NCBI RefSeq assembly: GCF_902499335.1
Contig: NZ_CABVQK010000008.1
Span: forward strand, 310,001 to 374,000
Source: Burkholderia lata
Lineage (GTDB): Bacteria > Pseudomonadota > Gammaproteobacteria > Burkholderiales > Burkholderiaceae
DNA length: 64,000 nucleotides
Direction of reading: 5' to 3'
Positions 26,561 to 36,105 of this stretch are shown here, piece by piece. The notes beneath the pieces are model-generated. The model saw only the letters and a list, made by a program, of their open reading frames with translations. It had not been told where the DNA came from and did no database searches. How positions within the stretch are numbered: position 1 is the first letter of the stretch; each line of letters opens with the position of its first letter. A program made the position numbers and the translations under genes.

Positions 26561-28801
26561 ATGCCCGCCCAGTTCAAGACGAGGCCTCGCGCCCTCGTGT
26601 CGGCGCTGACCTGCTCCGTTTTCCTGACGCCGCTGCTCGCTTCCGCCGAAACCGCTCCTGCTTCCGCTCCCGCCTCCGGCCAGCCGGCCTCTTCCGCCGA
26701 CATGCAGGCGACGCTGCCGACGATCAACGTCAAGTCGACCGCGCCGTCGGACATGCAGGTGAAGCGCTCGCCGTCGTACAAGTTCACCGCGCCGCTGCTC
26801 GACACGCCGCGCTCGGTCACGGTGATCCCCGAGCAACTGATCAAGGAAAAGAACGTCACGTCGTTCGCGGACGCGCTGCGCTCGGTACCGGGCATCACGT
26901 TCCTCGGCGGCGATGCGGCCGCGAACCCGTCAGCCGATCGCCCGGTGATCCGCGGCTTCGAATCGCGCAACTCGATCTTCGTCGACGGGATGCGCGACTC
27001 GGGGCTGCAGAACCGCGAAACGTTCGCGGTCGAGCAGATCAGCGTGATCAAGGGCCCCGATTCGGTCTACGCAGGCCGCGGCTCGGTGGGCGGCAGCATC
27101 GACATCGTCACGAAAACGCCGAAGAACGACAACTTCATCAACAGCAGCATCGGCTTCGGCACCGACGGCTACAAGCGCGCAACCGTCGACGCGAACCACA
27201 AGATCAACGACACGACGGCCGTGCGCCTGAACGTGATGGGTCACGACGCGAACCAGGCGGGCCGCAACGACGTGTACAACAAGCGCTGGGGCGTCGCGCC
27301 GTCGATCGTGTTCGGGCTGAATACGCCGACCACGGTCACGGTCAGCTACTACCACATGAACTCGTACGACATGCCGGACTTCAGCGTGCCGTTCCGCGCG
27401 TCGGGCGGCACGCCGGTGCCGACCGATCGCGGACAGTTCTTCGGGCTGAACACGCGCGACTACCGCTACGGGCAGACCGACACCGCCGAAGTGCGCGTCG
27501 AGCACAAGCTCAACGACGACTGGAAGCTGAAGAACACGACAATGTTCGGCCGCTCGACGCTCGATTACGTCGCGACGAACCCGCAAATCCTCGCGTCGAA
27601 CCCGAACATGCTCAGCCTGCAGGCAAAGAGCGGCAAGTACGCGCTCAACGGCTTCTCGAACCAGACCGAAGTGACCGGCAGCGCGAGCCTGTTCGGCATG
27701 AAGCACACGATGACGGCCGGCGTGGAGTTCAGCCATGAACAGGCGCGCTACGAGGGTTACCTCGTGTCGGACTCGGCCGGCAACAACATCCGCTCGGGCG
27801 GCCCGTGCTCGGTGGCCGGCAACTGCACGCCCCTCGCGGGCGGCTGGAACCCGAACATGCCGTGGACCGGCAGCATCGTGCTGAACGGCGACAAGGGCTT
27901 CCCCGGTGCGACGACGAACACGCGCACCGACACGGTTTCCGCGTACATCTTCGATACCGTGAAGCTGTCCGAGCGCTGGCAGTTCAACACGGGGCTGCGC
28001 TTCGACCGCTACGACACGACCGGCAAGCAGGCCGGCGTCGCCGACCTGTCGAACACGTCGAACCTGTTCAGCTACCAGTTCGGCCTCGTGTTCAAGCCGG
28101 TGAGCAACGTGAGCCTGTATGCGTCGTACGGTACGTCGTCGAACCCGCCGGGCTCGAACGGCGGCCTCGGCGGCGGCACCGACCAGATCACCGCGACGAA
28201 CCAGGATCTCGCGCCGGAGCGCTCGCGCAACATCGAGATCGGCGCGAAGTGGGACGTGCTGCAGGACCAGCTGTCGCTGACGTCGGCGCTGTTCCAGACC
28301 GAGAAGACCAACGCCCGCGTGAGCGACGGCCTCGGTCACACGGTCAACGCGGGCAAGCAGCGCGTGCGCGGCGTCGAATTCGGCTTCGCGGGCAACCTGA
28401 GCCCGAAGTGGCACGTGTTCGGCGGCTACTCGTACCTGAACGCGATCACGACCGACGCGGGCCCCGGCAGCCCGGGCGCATCGGGCCTGCCGATGGTGAT
28501 GGTGCCGAAGCACAACTTCACGCTGTGGACGAGCTACGACGTGATGCCGAAGCTCACGCTCGGCGCCGGTGCGACGGTGATGAGCCAGACCTATGCGTCG
28601 GTATCCGCGACGACCAAGAAGTGGACGCCCGGCTACGCGCGCTTCGACGCGGCCGCGACGTGGCGCGTGAACAAGACGATGGACGTGCAGCTCAACGTGC
28701 AGAATCTGTTCGACAAGAAGTATTACTCGAGCGCGTATCCGATCTACGCGACGTGGGCGCCGGGCCGTTCGGCGATGGTCACGCTCAACTTCTATCAGTA
28801 A
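26561..28801 (+). CDS. TonB-dependent siderophore receptor (Fiu-like)
   Basis: A 746-residue outer-membrane receptor. Signal peptide at residues 1-28 (ending SAE), a TonB-box-like LPTINVKST near 50, plug domain with LLDTPRSVTVIPEQLI and GVPGITF-type RSVPGITFLGGDAA, VIRGFESRNSIFVDGMRD, then a 22-strand barrel from about 200. DVQLNVQNLFDKKYY is the usual C-terminal box. Plug features match catecholate-siderophore receptors of the Fiu/BfrE group. The start MPAQFK at 26561 is chosen because it begins a signal peptide. Monocistronic. Confidence 0.9.
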   Translation: MPAQFKTRPRALVSALTCSVFLTPLLASAETAPASAPASGQPASSADMQATLPTINVKSTAPSDMQVKRSPSYKFTAPLLDTPRSVTVIPEQLIKEKNVTSFADALRSVPGITFLGGDAAANPSADRPVIRGFESRNSIFVDGMRDSGLQNRETFAVEQISVIKGPDSVYAGRGSVGGSIDIVTKTPKNDNFINSSIGFGTDGYKRATVDANHKINDTTAVRLNVMGHDANQAGRNDVYNKRWGVAPSIVFGLNTPTTVTVSYYHMNSYDMPDFSVPFRASGGTPVPTDRGQFFGLNTRDYRYGQTDTAEVRVEHKLNDDWKLKNTTMFGRSTLDYVATNPQILASNPNMLSLQAKSGKYALNGFSNQTEVTGSASLFGMKHTMTAGVEFSHEQARYEGYLVSDSAGNNIRSGGPCSVAGNCTPLAGGWNPNMPWTGSIVLNGDKGFPGATTNTRTDTVSAYIFDTVKLSERWQFNTGLRFDRYDTTGKQAGVADLSNTSNLFSYQFGLVFKPVSNVSLYASYGTSSNPPGSNGGLGGGTDQITATNQDLAPERSRNIEIGAKWDVLQDQLSLTSALFQTEKTNARVSDGLGHTVNAGKQRVRGVEFGFAGNLSPKWHVFGGYSYLNAITTDAGPGSPGASGLPMVMVPKHNFTLWTSYDVMPKLTLGAGATVMSQTYASVSATTKKWTPGYARFDAAATWRVNKTMDVQLNVQNLFDKKYYSSAYPIYATWAPGRSAMVTLNFYQ

Positions 28802-28846
28802 CGCCGATGGCGGCGGGAGGGCTCAATATGCCCTTCCCCGCCGCGC

Positions 28847-30301
28847 TCACCATGGCAGCGAGTACGTCTTCACGTTCGTGAAGCTCTTCATCGCTTCCTG
28901 CACGCCTTCCTTGTACCCGAGCCCCGAATCCTTCACACCGCCGAACGGTGTCAGTTCGAGCCGGTAGCCCGGCACTTCGCGCACGTTCACGCTGCCGACT
29001 TCCAGCTCGGTGATGAAGCGCGTGATGCTGTCGAAGCGGTTCGTGCAGACCGACGACGACAGCGCATAGTCGGTGCTGTTCGACATCCGGATCGCTTCAT
29101 CGATGTCGCGGAAGCGCATGATCGGCGACACGGGGCCGAAGGTTTCGTACTTCACGAGCGGCATGTCGGGCGTCACGCGATCGATCACCGTCGGCGAATA
29201 CAGCGCGCCGTTGCGGACGTTGCCGACCAGGAGCCGCGCCCCCCGCGCGATCGCGTCGTTCACCTGCTGCTCGCAGAACTTCGCGGCCGCCTCGTCGATC
29301 ACCGTGCCCATGTCCACCGACGGATCCGCCGGATTGCCGTACGACCATGCGCGCGTCTTCTCGACCACCAGCTCCGTGAAGCGATCGACCACCGACTCGT
29401 GCACGAGCATCCGCTTGATCGCCGTGCAACGCTGCCCCGAGTTCTTGTATGAACCCGACACCGCAAGCGTGCTCGCTTCGTCGAGATCGGCGTCTTCCAT
29501 CACGATGATCGGATCGTTGCCGCCGAGTTCGAGCACCGCGCGCCGATAGCCCATCCGCGACGCGATCGACTTGCCGATCGATACACCGCCGGTGAACGTG
29601 ATGAGGTCGATCGCCGGGTTCGTGATCAGCTCGTCGGCAATTTCCTTCGGGTCGCCGGTAATCACCTGCAGCATCTGCGGCGGCAGGCCGGCTTCGTACA
29701 GGATGTCCGCGAACAGGTAACACGACAGCGGCACCTTCTCCGACGGCTTCACGACGATCCGGTTGTTGGTCGCGACCGACGGCACGATCTTGTGCGCGAC
29801 CTGGTTCATCGGGTGGTTGAACGGCGTGATCGCCGAAATCACGCCGAGCAGCGGATCGCGCTGCGTGTACACACGGCGCTGCTTGCCGTGCGGGGTCAGG
29901 TCGCACGAGAAAATCTGCCCGTCGTCCTTCAGCACTTCACCGGCGCCGAACATCAGCACGTCGGCCACGCGGCCCGCTTCGTATGTCGAATCCTTGAGGC
30001 ACAGCCCGGACTCGGCCGTGATCAGCCCCGCGATCTCCGCCGTACGCGAGCGCACGATATCGGCCGCGCGTCTCAGGATCGCCGCACGATCGTGGCGCGT
30101 GAGCACAGGCCGGTAAACACGCGCGACCGCGAACGCGCGCCGCACGTCGTCCAGCGTCGCCTTCGGCACGGTGCCGACCAGCGAGCCGTCGTACGGGTTG
30201 CGCACGTCGATGACGGCGTCGCGCCACACGCGCTGCCCGTCGATGCGCAACGCTTCGTGGCGCACGTCGGATGCGGGAATCGGCTTCAGGACCGTGCTCA
30301 T
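28847..30301 (-). CDS. Aldehyde dehydrogenase, PhnY-like (phosphonoacetaldehyde dehydrogenase candidate)
   Basis: A 484-residue NAD(P)-dependent ALDH: TPFNHPMNQVAHK (159-171), Glu258 in LELGGNDP, Cys292 in NSGQRCTAIKR. Arg291 directly before the nucleophile, Arg111 in YEAGRVADV and Lys in GGVKDSGLG are at positions that, as I recall, bind the phosphonate in Sinorhizobium PhnY, which makes phosphonoacetate. The GYRLELTPFGG segment also fits that subfamily. Other short charged aldehydes, sulfoacetaldehyde included, are not excluded. GGAG precedes the ATG. A GNAT gene lies 45 bases upstream, and a divergent MocR regulator follows that. Confidence 0.75.
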   Translation of the reverse strand: MSTVLKPIPASDVRHEALRIDGQRVWRDAVIDVRNPYDGSLVGTVPKATLDDVRRAFAVARVYRPVLTRHDRAAILRRAADIVRSRTAEIAGLITAESGLCLKDSTYEAGRVADVLMFGAGEVLKDDGQIFSCDLTPHGKQRRVYTQRDPLLGVISAITPFNHPMNQVAHKIVPSVATNNRIVVKPSEKVPLSCYLFADILYEAGLPPQMLQVITGDPKEIADELITNPAIDLITFTGGVSIGKSIASRMGYRRAVLELGGNDPIIVMEDADLDEASTLAVSGSYKNSGQRCTAIKRMLVHESVVDRFTELVVEKTRAWSYGNPADPSVDMGTVIDEAAAKFCEQQVNDAIARGARLLVGNVRNGALYSPTVIDRVTPDMPLVKYETFGPVSPIMRFRDIDEAIRMSNSTDYALSSSVCTNRFDSITRFITELEVGSVNVREVPGYRLELTPFGGVKDSGLGYKEGVQEAMKSFTNVKTYSLPW

Positions 30302-30345
30302 GTCGTCTCCGTCTTTGTGCAGCGTGATCATGGTCACGCTTTCGG

Positions 30346-30687
30346 TTACCGCACCACCACCAGCCCTTCGTATTCGAGGCAGCGGCACAGCGTCGCCCAT
30401 GCCGGCGTATCGGGCCATTCACGTGCGCGGGCGTCGATGCGGATCGGTCGCCCGAATTCGCGCGACACGCACGCCAGCAGCGTGTGCGCGATGCCGCTGC
30501 GCCGATACGCGGGTTCGACGTACAGCCGCGTGAGCGACGGCGATCGCACCGCACCACGACTGTCGTCGTCGATGCCGAGTTCTCCGATCGCCTCGTCGTC
30601 GCGATACGCGACCGCCGTCGCACGCGCGTCGTCGAACTCGATGCGGATCACGCGCTCGCAGCGATCCCTGAACACGACCACCTGCAT
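30346..30687 (-). CDS. GNAT-family N-acetyltransferase
   Basis: A 113-residue single-domain acetyltransferase. The acetyl-CoA-binding motif A is SLTRLYVEPAYRRSGIAHTL (residues about 50-69; RRSGIA is the pyrophosphate loop). AAAGGAGAGG precedes the ATG at 30687, and the ALDH gene follows after 45 bases, so the two are probably co-transcribed. The acceptor is unknown; acetylation of an aminophosphonate or amino-aldehyde precursor would fit the context but is speculation. Confidence 0.82.
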   Translation of the reverse strand: MQVVVFRDRCERVIRIEFDDARATAVAYRDDEAIGELGIDDDSRGAVRSPSLTRLYVEPAYRRSGIAHTLLACVSREFGRPIRIDARAREWPDTPAWATLCRCLEYEGLVVVR

Positions 30688-30958
30688 GGCGTTCCTCTCC
30701 TTTGCATCACGCTGCCAGCGAACGCGATGCGCGCACGCCTCCCTGCGCCCGCGAACCGGGGACTTATCCGGATCGTCCAGGGGCGACGGTTTGAGTATCG
30801 TCTTGCCACGTCGGCGCGCAGTAGTGCCAGACGACACATTTCATTGAGTCCACATCCGCGGCGCAACGCGCGTATTCTCGCGACACCGCGCCCCTCGCGG
30901 GCCGCGCGCGCACCACGCGCACCGCCTCGCGTTTTCCGTACCGATCACAGGAGGAAGC

Positions 30959-32485
30959 ATGCCGAGTCGTACCCCGACCGCCTTATGGGCCCAGCAGTTC
31001 CGGCGGTCGTCGGCGTCGAGCCTGCAGGACCAGATCCGGCGGATGCTCGTGGCCGCGATCCTCGACGGCCAGCTCGCGCCTGATGCCGCGCTGCCGTCGA
31101 GCCGCGAGCTCGCCGACCAGCTCGGCGTCGCGCGCAACACCGTCGTGCTCGCGTACCAGATGCTCGTCGAAGAGGGTTACCTGATCTCGCGCGAACGCAG
31201 CGGGCACTTCGTGAACCCGAAGATGCTCGAGGGCCTGCCCGGCTTCGCGGCCGCCAAGCCCGCCGCGCAGCCCGGCGGCAGCGACGAAACGCCCGGCCGC
31301 CCCGCATGGGACAAGCGCATCGCGCATCCGCCGTCGAGGCAGCGCAACATCGTGAAACCCGCGAACTGGCAGCACTACGAATTTCCGTTCATCTACGGGC
31401 AATTCGACCAGTCGCTGTTTCCGACCAACGACTGGCGCGAATGCTGCCTGAAGGCGCTGTCGGTGATGGAGATCCGCAACTGGGCGCCCGACCTGATCGA
31501 GCGCGACGACGAATCGCTGATCCAGCAGATCCGCACGCGCGTGCTGCCGCGGCGCGGCGTGTTCGCGATGCCCGACGAGATCGTCGTCACGAACGGCTGC
31601 CAGCAGGCGCTGTACCTGATCGCCGATCTGCTGTGCGGCAAGCACACGACGGTCGGCTTCGAGAACCCCGGCTATCCGGACGCACGCAACATCTTCGAGA
31701 ACCGCAACGCGCGGCTGCTGCCGCTGCCCGTCGACGGCCACGGGATCGCACCCGACGCGCTCGGCGACACGCTCTCGCGCTGCGACTACGTGTACGTGAC
31801 CCCGAGCCACCAGTGCCCGACCACCGCGACGATGCCGGTCGAACGCCGCCGCGCGCTGCTCGATTGCGCGCAGCAGCATGACTTCGTGATCATCGAGGAC
31901 GACTACGAGAGCGAGAACACGTTCTCCGGCACGCCGCATCCGGCACTGAAGAGCCTCGACACGGCCGACCGCGTGATCTACGTCGGCAGCCTGTCGAAGA
32001 CGTTCGCGCCGGGGCTGCGGCTCGGCTACGTGGTCGGCCCGCGCGAGCTGATCCGCGAGCTGCGCGCACTGCGGCGGCTGATGGTGCGCCACCCGGTTGC
32101 GTACATCCAGCGCGCGTTCGCGACCTTTCTCGCGCTCGGCCATCACGACGCGTTGCTGCGCCGGCTCGCGCATGCGTACAGCGAGCGCTCGCAGGCGCTG
32201 ATGGCCGCGCTCGACGCGCATTTACCGGAAGCGCGCTATGTGCCGGTGACGGGCGGCGCGTCGTGCTGGGTCGAGGGCCCGCCGTGGCTCGATGCGACGC
32301 GCCTCGCAACCGATGCGCAGGAAGCCGGCATCCTGATCGAGCCGGGCAGCGTGTTCTTCATGAACGATGAAGGTGACGCGCGACGCTGCTTCCGGATGGG
32401 GTTCTCCGCGATTCCGCTCGAGCGGATCGAGCCGGGTGTGCGGGCGCTCGCACAATGCGTGCGCACTCAACGTCCGGGGGCCTGA
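30959..32485 (+). CDS. MocR-type GntR/aminotransferase regulator
   Basis: A 508-residue regulator: GntR winged helix at about 20-85 (LPSSRELADQLGVARNTVVL) and a class-I aminotransferase-like domain from about 140, with the pyridoxal lysine in YVGSLSKTFAPGLRLGY and the partner aspartate in IIEDDYESE. MocR proteins such as GabR, PdxR and TauR sense an amine via PLP and usually control a divergent gene. Here the divergent pair is GNAT-ALDH. CAGGAGG precedes the ATG. An 88-bp stretch of this gene (31911-32010) has a near copy at 35922-36009. Confidence 0.92.
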   Translation: MPSRTPTALWAQQFRRSSASSLQDQIRRMLVAAILDGQLAPDAALPSSRELADQLGVARNTVVLAYQMLVEEGYLISRERSGHFVNPKMLEGLPGFAAAKPAAQPGGSDETPGRPAWDKRIAHPPSRQRNIVKPANWQHYEFPFIYGQFDQSLFPTNDWRECCLKALSVMEIRNWAPDLIERDDESLIQQIRTRVLPRRGVFAMPDEIVVTNGCQQALYLIADLLCGKHTTVGFENPGYPDARNIFENRNARLLPLPVDGHGIAPDALGDTLSRCDYVYVTPSHQCPTTATMPVERRRALLDCAQQHDFVIIEDDYESENTFSGTPHPALKSLDTADRVIYVGSLSKTFAPGLRLGYVVGPRELIRELRALRRLMVRHPVAYIQRAFATFLALGHHDALLRRLAHAYSERSQALMAALDAHLPEARYVPVTGGASCWVEGPPWLDATRLATDAQEAGILIEPGSVFFMNDEGDARRCFRMGFSAIPLERIEPGVRALAQCVRTQRPGA

Positions 32486-32955
32486 CCGGAGGCAAACAGG
32501 TGTCTTGCGCCGGCGCTGCGCAGTCACGCGGAAGCGCGAACATCGCGTGCGCGGCGGCCGGGAAAACCGTTTCGACGATCGGCCGGGTTCACCCTGCGGC
32601 GTGACTCACGGCCGCATGCGTGCAGACCGTCTTGCCGGGTATCGGTGAACGGCACGCGTGAACGCAGGATGCATCGATTCGACCGGCAGGTCATCGTCCG
32701 CTGCATCATCGGATACCTCGCGCTTGCACACCGCTACAGTGCGACTTCAATACACAATCGTCGGGATTTTTTTCGTTTCGATTCGTTTAGTAAATCCAAT
32801 AAAAACATTACAACTCTCCAAATCCGATTGACAACGGATTCGTCCAAATCCTAGTGTTACGACGCTGAAAGACGGCAACAAGCGACGACGAGCCGACGGT
32901 TCGATCGATTGGATTGCCAACGAAAAAAGTGCGTGGACAACTGGAGGGGGCGATC
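32486..32955 (+). promoter_or_regulatory. Intergenic region with AT-rich promoter before the GH92 gene
   Basis: The first 270 bases show nothing I can identify. From about 32745 the sequence becomes clearly AT-rich. A promoter candidate is TTGACA (32828-32833), 18 bases, TAGTGT (32852-32857). AATCCG-N8-CGGATT (32821-32840) is an inverted repeat overlapping the -35 box and could be an operator. The composition shift is unusual for this DNA. Confidence 0.5.
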
Positions 32956-35841
32956 ATGATTCGATTCACGACGCTCGCGGCAATCCTGGCCGCGGCGTAC
33001 GCGTTGAGCGGGTGCGGAGGCGGCGACGGTAGCGACGGAGCGGCGGCGTCGGTATTGGCGGCACGCCCGTCGGACACCGTGGCCGATACGACCAATCTCG
33101 ATGACAACCGCAACCTGTCGTTGACACAGTACGTCGATCCGCTGATCGGCACGCTCGCGAGCAATTCGCCGAACCCGGTACCGGCGGGACAGGCCGGCAG
33201 CGTCGAACCGGCCGCCGGCCTGCCGTCGGGCATGGTGCAGTGGGCGCCCGACACCAACACCACGCCGGCGCCGAACAGCAGCCAGGAGCCGAACTCGCCC
33301 GCCGGCTACTACTACGACATCCACTCGATCCAGGGTTTCAGCATGACGCACATGCCGGGCGCCGGCTGCAGCGGCAACAACGGCGAATTCCCGGTCATGC
33401 CGACCACCGACCCGGCGCAGCTCGTACCAACCTTCAGTCATGCGAACGAAACGGCCAGGCCGGGCTACTATTCCGTGCTGCTCGACTCGCAGATCAAGGT
33501 GGAGCTGACCGCCACCCTGCGCACCGGCTTCGGCCAGTTCGCGTACCCGGCCGGCAAGCCTGCCCTGCTGGTACTCGACGCGACCCGCACCAACACCAAG
33601 ACCTCGACCACCGGCGCCATTACGCAGATTTCCGACAGCGCGATCTCGGGCAGCACGGTCGGCGGCGGCTTCTGCGGCAACTCGGTGCCGGTACCCGTCT
33701 ACTTCTACGCCGCCTTCGACCAGGCCTTCACGTCGGCCTCGATTTCGCACGGCGTGGTCCAGCTTGGCTTCCGCTCGGGCCAGACGGTCAGGATGAAGAT
33801 CGGCATCTCCTACGTCAGCGTCGCGAACGCGAAAGCCAACCTCGACGCGGAAAATCGCGGCTGGGACTTCGCGGGCGTACGAACGCAGGCCGACCGCATC
33901 TGGAACGACCGCCTCAACGGCATCCGCGTGGCGGGCGGCACGCTCGACGCGAAGAAAAAATTCTATACGGCGCTCTATCACGCGCTGTGGGCACCGAGCA
34001 TCTTCAGCGACGTGAACGGCCAGTACATCGGCTTCGACAATACCGTGCATCAGGTCGCCAAGGGCCAGCTCGCGCAGTATTCGTCGTTCTCGGGCTGGGA
34101 CATCTACCGCTCGCTGATCCAGCTGAAGTCGATCCTCAACCCGTCCGAAACCAGCGACATGATCCAGTCGCTGATCAACGACGCGGATCAGTGCGGCGCG
34201 ATTCCGCACTGGGTCAACGACAATGTCGAGGACGGCGTGATGCCGGGCGACGCCGGTTCGCTGATCGTCTCGAACGCCTATGCGTTCGGCGCGCGGCGCT
34301 TCGATACGCGGTCCGCCCTGCAGCACATGGTGAAGATGGCGAACATCCCCGGCACGGCCTGCAACAACGTGACCACCAACGGCGGTCGCGCGAGCTACCT
34401 GCAGACCGGCTACATCACCGGCGGCGAGTGGGGGCAGGCTTCGTCCACGCTCGAATACACGGGCAGCGATTTCGCGATCTCGCGCTTCGCCGGGGCACTC
34501 GGCGATACCGCCACGCAGCGCATGCTGCTGAGCCGCTCGGCGTACTGGCAGAACCTGCTCAACGGCGCACTGACGCCGCCGCTGATCGCGGCGCGCCAGT
34601 CGAACGGCGCGTGGATTCCCGAGACGCCAAGCAGTGGCGACAACTATGTGGAAGGCAATGCCGAACAGTACACGTGGATGGTGCCGTACGACGGCGCCGG
34701 CCTGTTCGCGCAACTCGGCGGCAATGCGGCGGTGACGTCGCGGCTCGACCAGTTCTTCACGGTGCTCAATGCCGGCCTGAGCCTGCCCAATTTCTACATG
34801 GGCAACGAGCCGACCTTCGAGGTGCCCTGGCTCTATAACTGGGCCGCGCAGCCGTCGGGCACGCAGCGCGTGGTGCAGCAGATTCTCGGCAGCGCGTTCG
34901 GCACCGGCCCCGACGGCCTGCCGGGCAACGACGACCTCGGCGCCGTGTCGGGCTGGTATGTCTGGGGCGCGCTGGGCCTGTATCCGCAGATCCCCGGCGT
35001 GGCGGGCCTGGCGATCGGCAGCCCGCAGTTCCCGCAGATCGACGTACGGCTCGGCAACGGCCGCACGTGGCGGATTCGCGCCGAGGGCGCGCCCGCGTCC
35101 ACCTATGTGCAGTCGCTGTCGATCAACGGTCGCGCCCACGATGTACCGTGGGTCGCCTACGACGACATCGCGAACGGCGCGACGCTGCACTTCGCAATGG
35201 GCAGCGCGCCGTCGCAATGGGGCAGCCGGAAGCAGCCGCCTTCGTTCGGCGTGCCGGTGGCGATCAACGCGGCCGACAGCTACAACAATCGCGGCTTCAG
35301 CGCGGACGGCGCGACCAATGCCGACGGCCAGGGCGCGGACTTCGACGGCAGCCTGTTCAGCTACTCGCTGAATGCGCTGACAGCAGCGGGCGTGCAGCCC
35401 GGCAAGCCGTTCGCGGTGGCCGGCGCCAGCGTGGCGGTGGCGGGCGGGCCGCTTTCGCTCGACAACACCGTGACCGTCGGCCAGACCGTGATGCTGCCGC
35501 CGGGATCGGCCGGCACCGGCGTGGTGGTGCTCGGCTCGTCCAACAATGGCCCGAGCAGCGGCACGGCGCAGCTGAATTTCGCGGACGGCTCGAGTCAGGC
35601 TGTCACGCTGGCGTTCGACGACTGGACCCTGAACGGCGGCAGCGCGCACGCCAACGCGGCGATCGCCGTCACGATGGCTTACCGCAACTCGGGCAGCGGC
35701 CAGCAGGACAACGTCAAGACCTACATCTTCGCGCAGAAGATTCCCGTGCCGCCCGGCAAGGTCGTGACGAGCATCGTGCTGCCGCGCCAGGTGAGTGCCG
35801 GCAAGATGCATGTGTTCGGCATCGGCATGGCGGCGTCCTGA
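32956..35841 (+). CDS. GH92 alpha-mannosidase-like lipoprotein
   Basis: A 961-residue exported protein. The signal peptide ends in a lipobox, YALSGC (Cys20), so it should be lipid-anchored. Residues about 55-780 match glycoside hydrolase family 92: YVDPLIGT near 60, GWDIYRS, NEDGVMPGD-like VEDGVMPGDAGS, GNEPTFEVPWLYN and GNDDLGAVSGWYVW. GH92 enzymes are calcium-dependent exo-mannosidases acting on N-glycan-type chains. Residues about 790-961 form an extra beta-rich domain of carbohydrate-binding type. The ATG at 32956 follows GGAGGGG. It stands alone with no sugar transporter nearby. Confidence 0.87.
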   Translation: MIRFTTLAAILAAAYALSGCGGGDGSDGAAASVLAARPSDTVADTTNLDDNRNLSLTQYVDPLIGTLASNSPNPVPAGQAGSVEPAAGLPSGMVQWAPDTNTTPAPNSSQEPNSPAGYYYDIHSIQGFSMTHMPGAGCSGNNGEFPVMPTTDPAQLVPTFSHANETARPGYYSVLLDSQIKVELTATLRTGFGQFAYPAGKPALLVLDATRTNTKTSTTGAITQISDSAISGSTVGGGFCGNSVPVPVYFYAAFDQAFTSASISHGVVQLGFRSGQTVRMKIGISYVSVANAKANLDAENRGWDFAGVRTQADRIWNDRLNGIRVAGGTLDAKKKFYTALYHALWAPSIFSDVNGQYIGFDNTVHQVAKGQLAQYSSFSGWDIYRSLIQLKSILNPSETSDMIQSLINDADQCGAIPHWVNDNVEDGVMPGDAGSLIVSNAYAFGARRFDTRSALQHMVKMANIPGTACNNVTTNGGRASYLQTGYITGGEWGQASSTLEYTGSDFAISRFAGALGDTATQRMLLSRSAYWQNLLNGALTPPLIAARQSNGAWIPETPSSGDNYVEGNAEQYTWMVPYDGAGLFAQLGGNAAVTSRLDQFFTVLNAGLSLPNFYMGNEPTFEVPWLYNWAAQPSGTQRVVQQILGSAFGTGPDGLPGNDDLGAVSGWYVWGALGLYPQIPGVAGLAIGSPQFPQIDVRLGNGRTWRIRAEGAPASTYVQSLSINGRAHDVPWVAYDDIANGATLHFAMGSAPSQWGSRKQPPSFGVPVAINAADSYNNRGFSADGATNADGQGADFDGSLFSYSLNALTAAGVQPGKPFAVAGASVAVAGGPLSLDNTVTVGQTVMLPPGSAGTGVVVLGSSNNGPSSGTAQLNFADGSSQAVTLAFDDWTLNGGSAHANAAIAVTMAYRNSGSGQQDNVKTYIFAQKIPVPPGKVVTSIVLPRQVSAGKMHVFGIGMAAS

Positions 35842-35857
35842 CGGCCGCGTGACCGAC

Positions 35858-35888
35858 GGGGATACATCGGGCGTTCCGATGTATCCCC
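35858..35888 (+). terminator. Terminator after the GH92 gene
   Basis: A perfect 13-bp stem, GGGGATACATCGG with CCGATGTATCCCC, and a 5-base loop begin 16 bases after the stop codon. This is the strongest hairpin in the window. Confidence 0.75.
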
Positions 35889-35921
35889 TCGCCGGCCGGC
35901 ACCGCTTCCGCGCGGCCCCCG

Positions 35922-36009
35922 GAGCGAGAACACCTTCTCCGGCACTGGAGAGCCCTGATACGGCAAACCGTGTGATCTACGTCGGCAGCCTGTCGAAGAC
36001 GTTCGCGCC
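35922..36009 (+). pseudogene. Relic of a MocR regulator gene
   Basis: These 88 bases align with 31911-32010 inside the intact MocR gene, with about eight mismatches and one 14-base deletion that breaks the frame; the last 38 bases (35972-36009) are identical to 31973-32010. The matching segment encodes the pyridoxal-lysine region. Flanking sequence does not align, so it is a remnant, not a gene. It may derive from duplication of the intact gene or from a lost close relative. Confidence 0.8.
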
Positions 36010-36060
36010 GCGCGTGCGGACGTTTGGCTGTGCGCGGACTCGGAGTCCCGGGAAATGACC

Positions 36061-36084
36061 GAGGCCCGCCATCGTGCGGGCCTC
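36061..36084. terminator. Terminator hairpin
   Basis: GAGGCCCGC (36061-36069) pairs with GCGGGCCTC (36076-36084). It lies 22 bases beyond the end of the minus-strand gene at 36106, whose terminator it probably is. Confidence 0.55.
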
Positions 36085-36105
36085 GTGTCACGGGGCCGTG
36101 TCACG

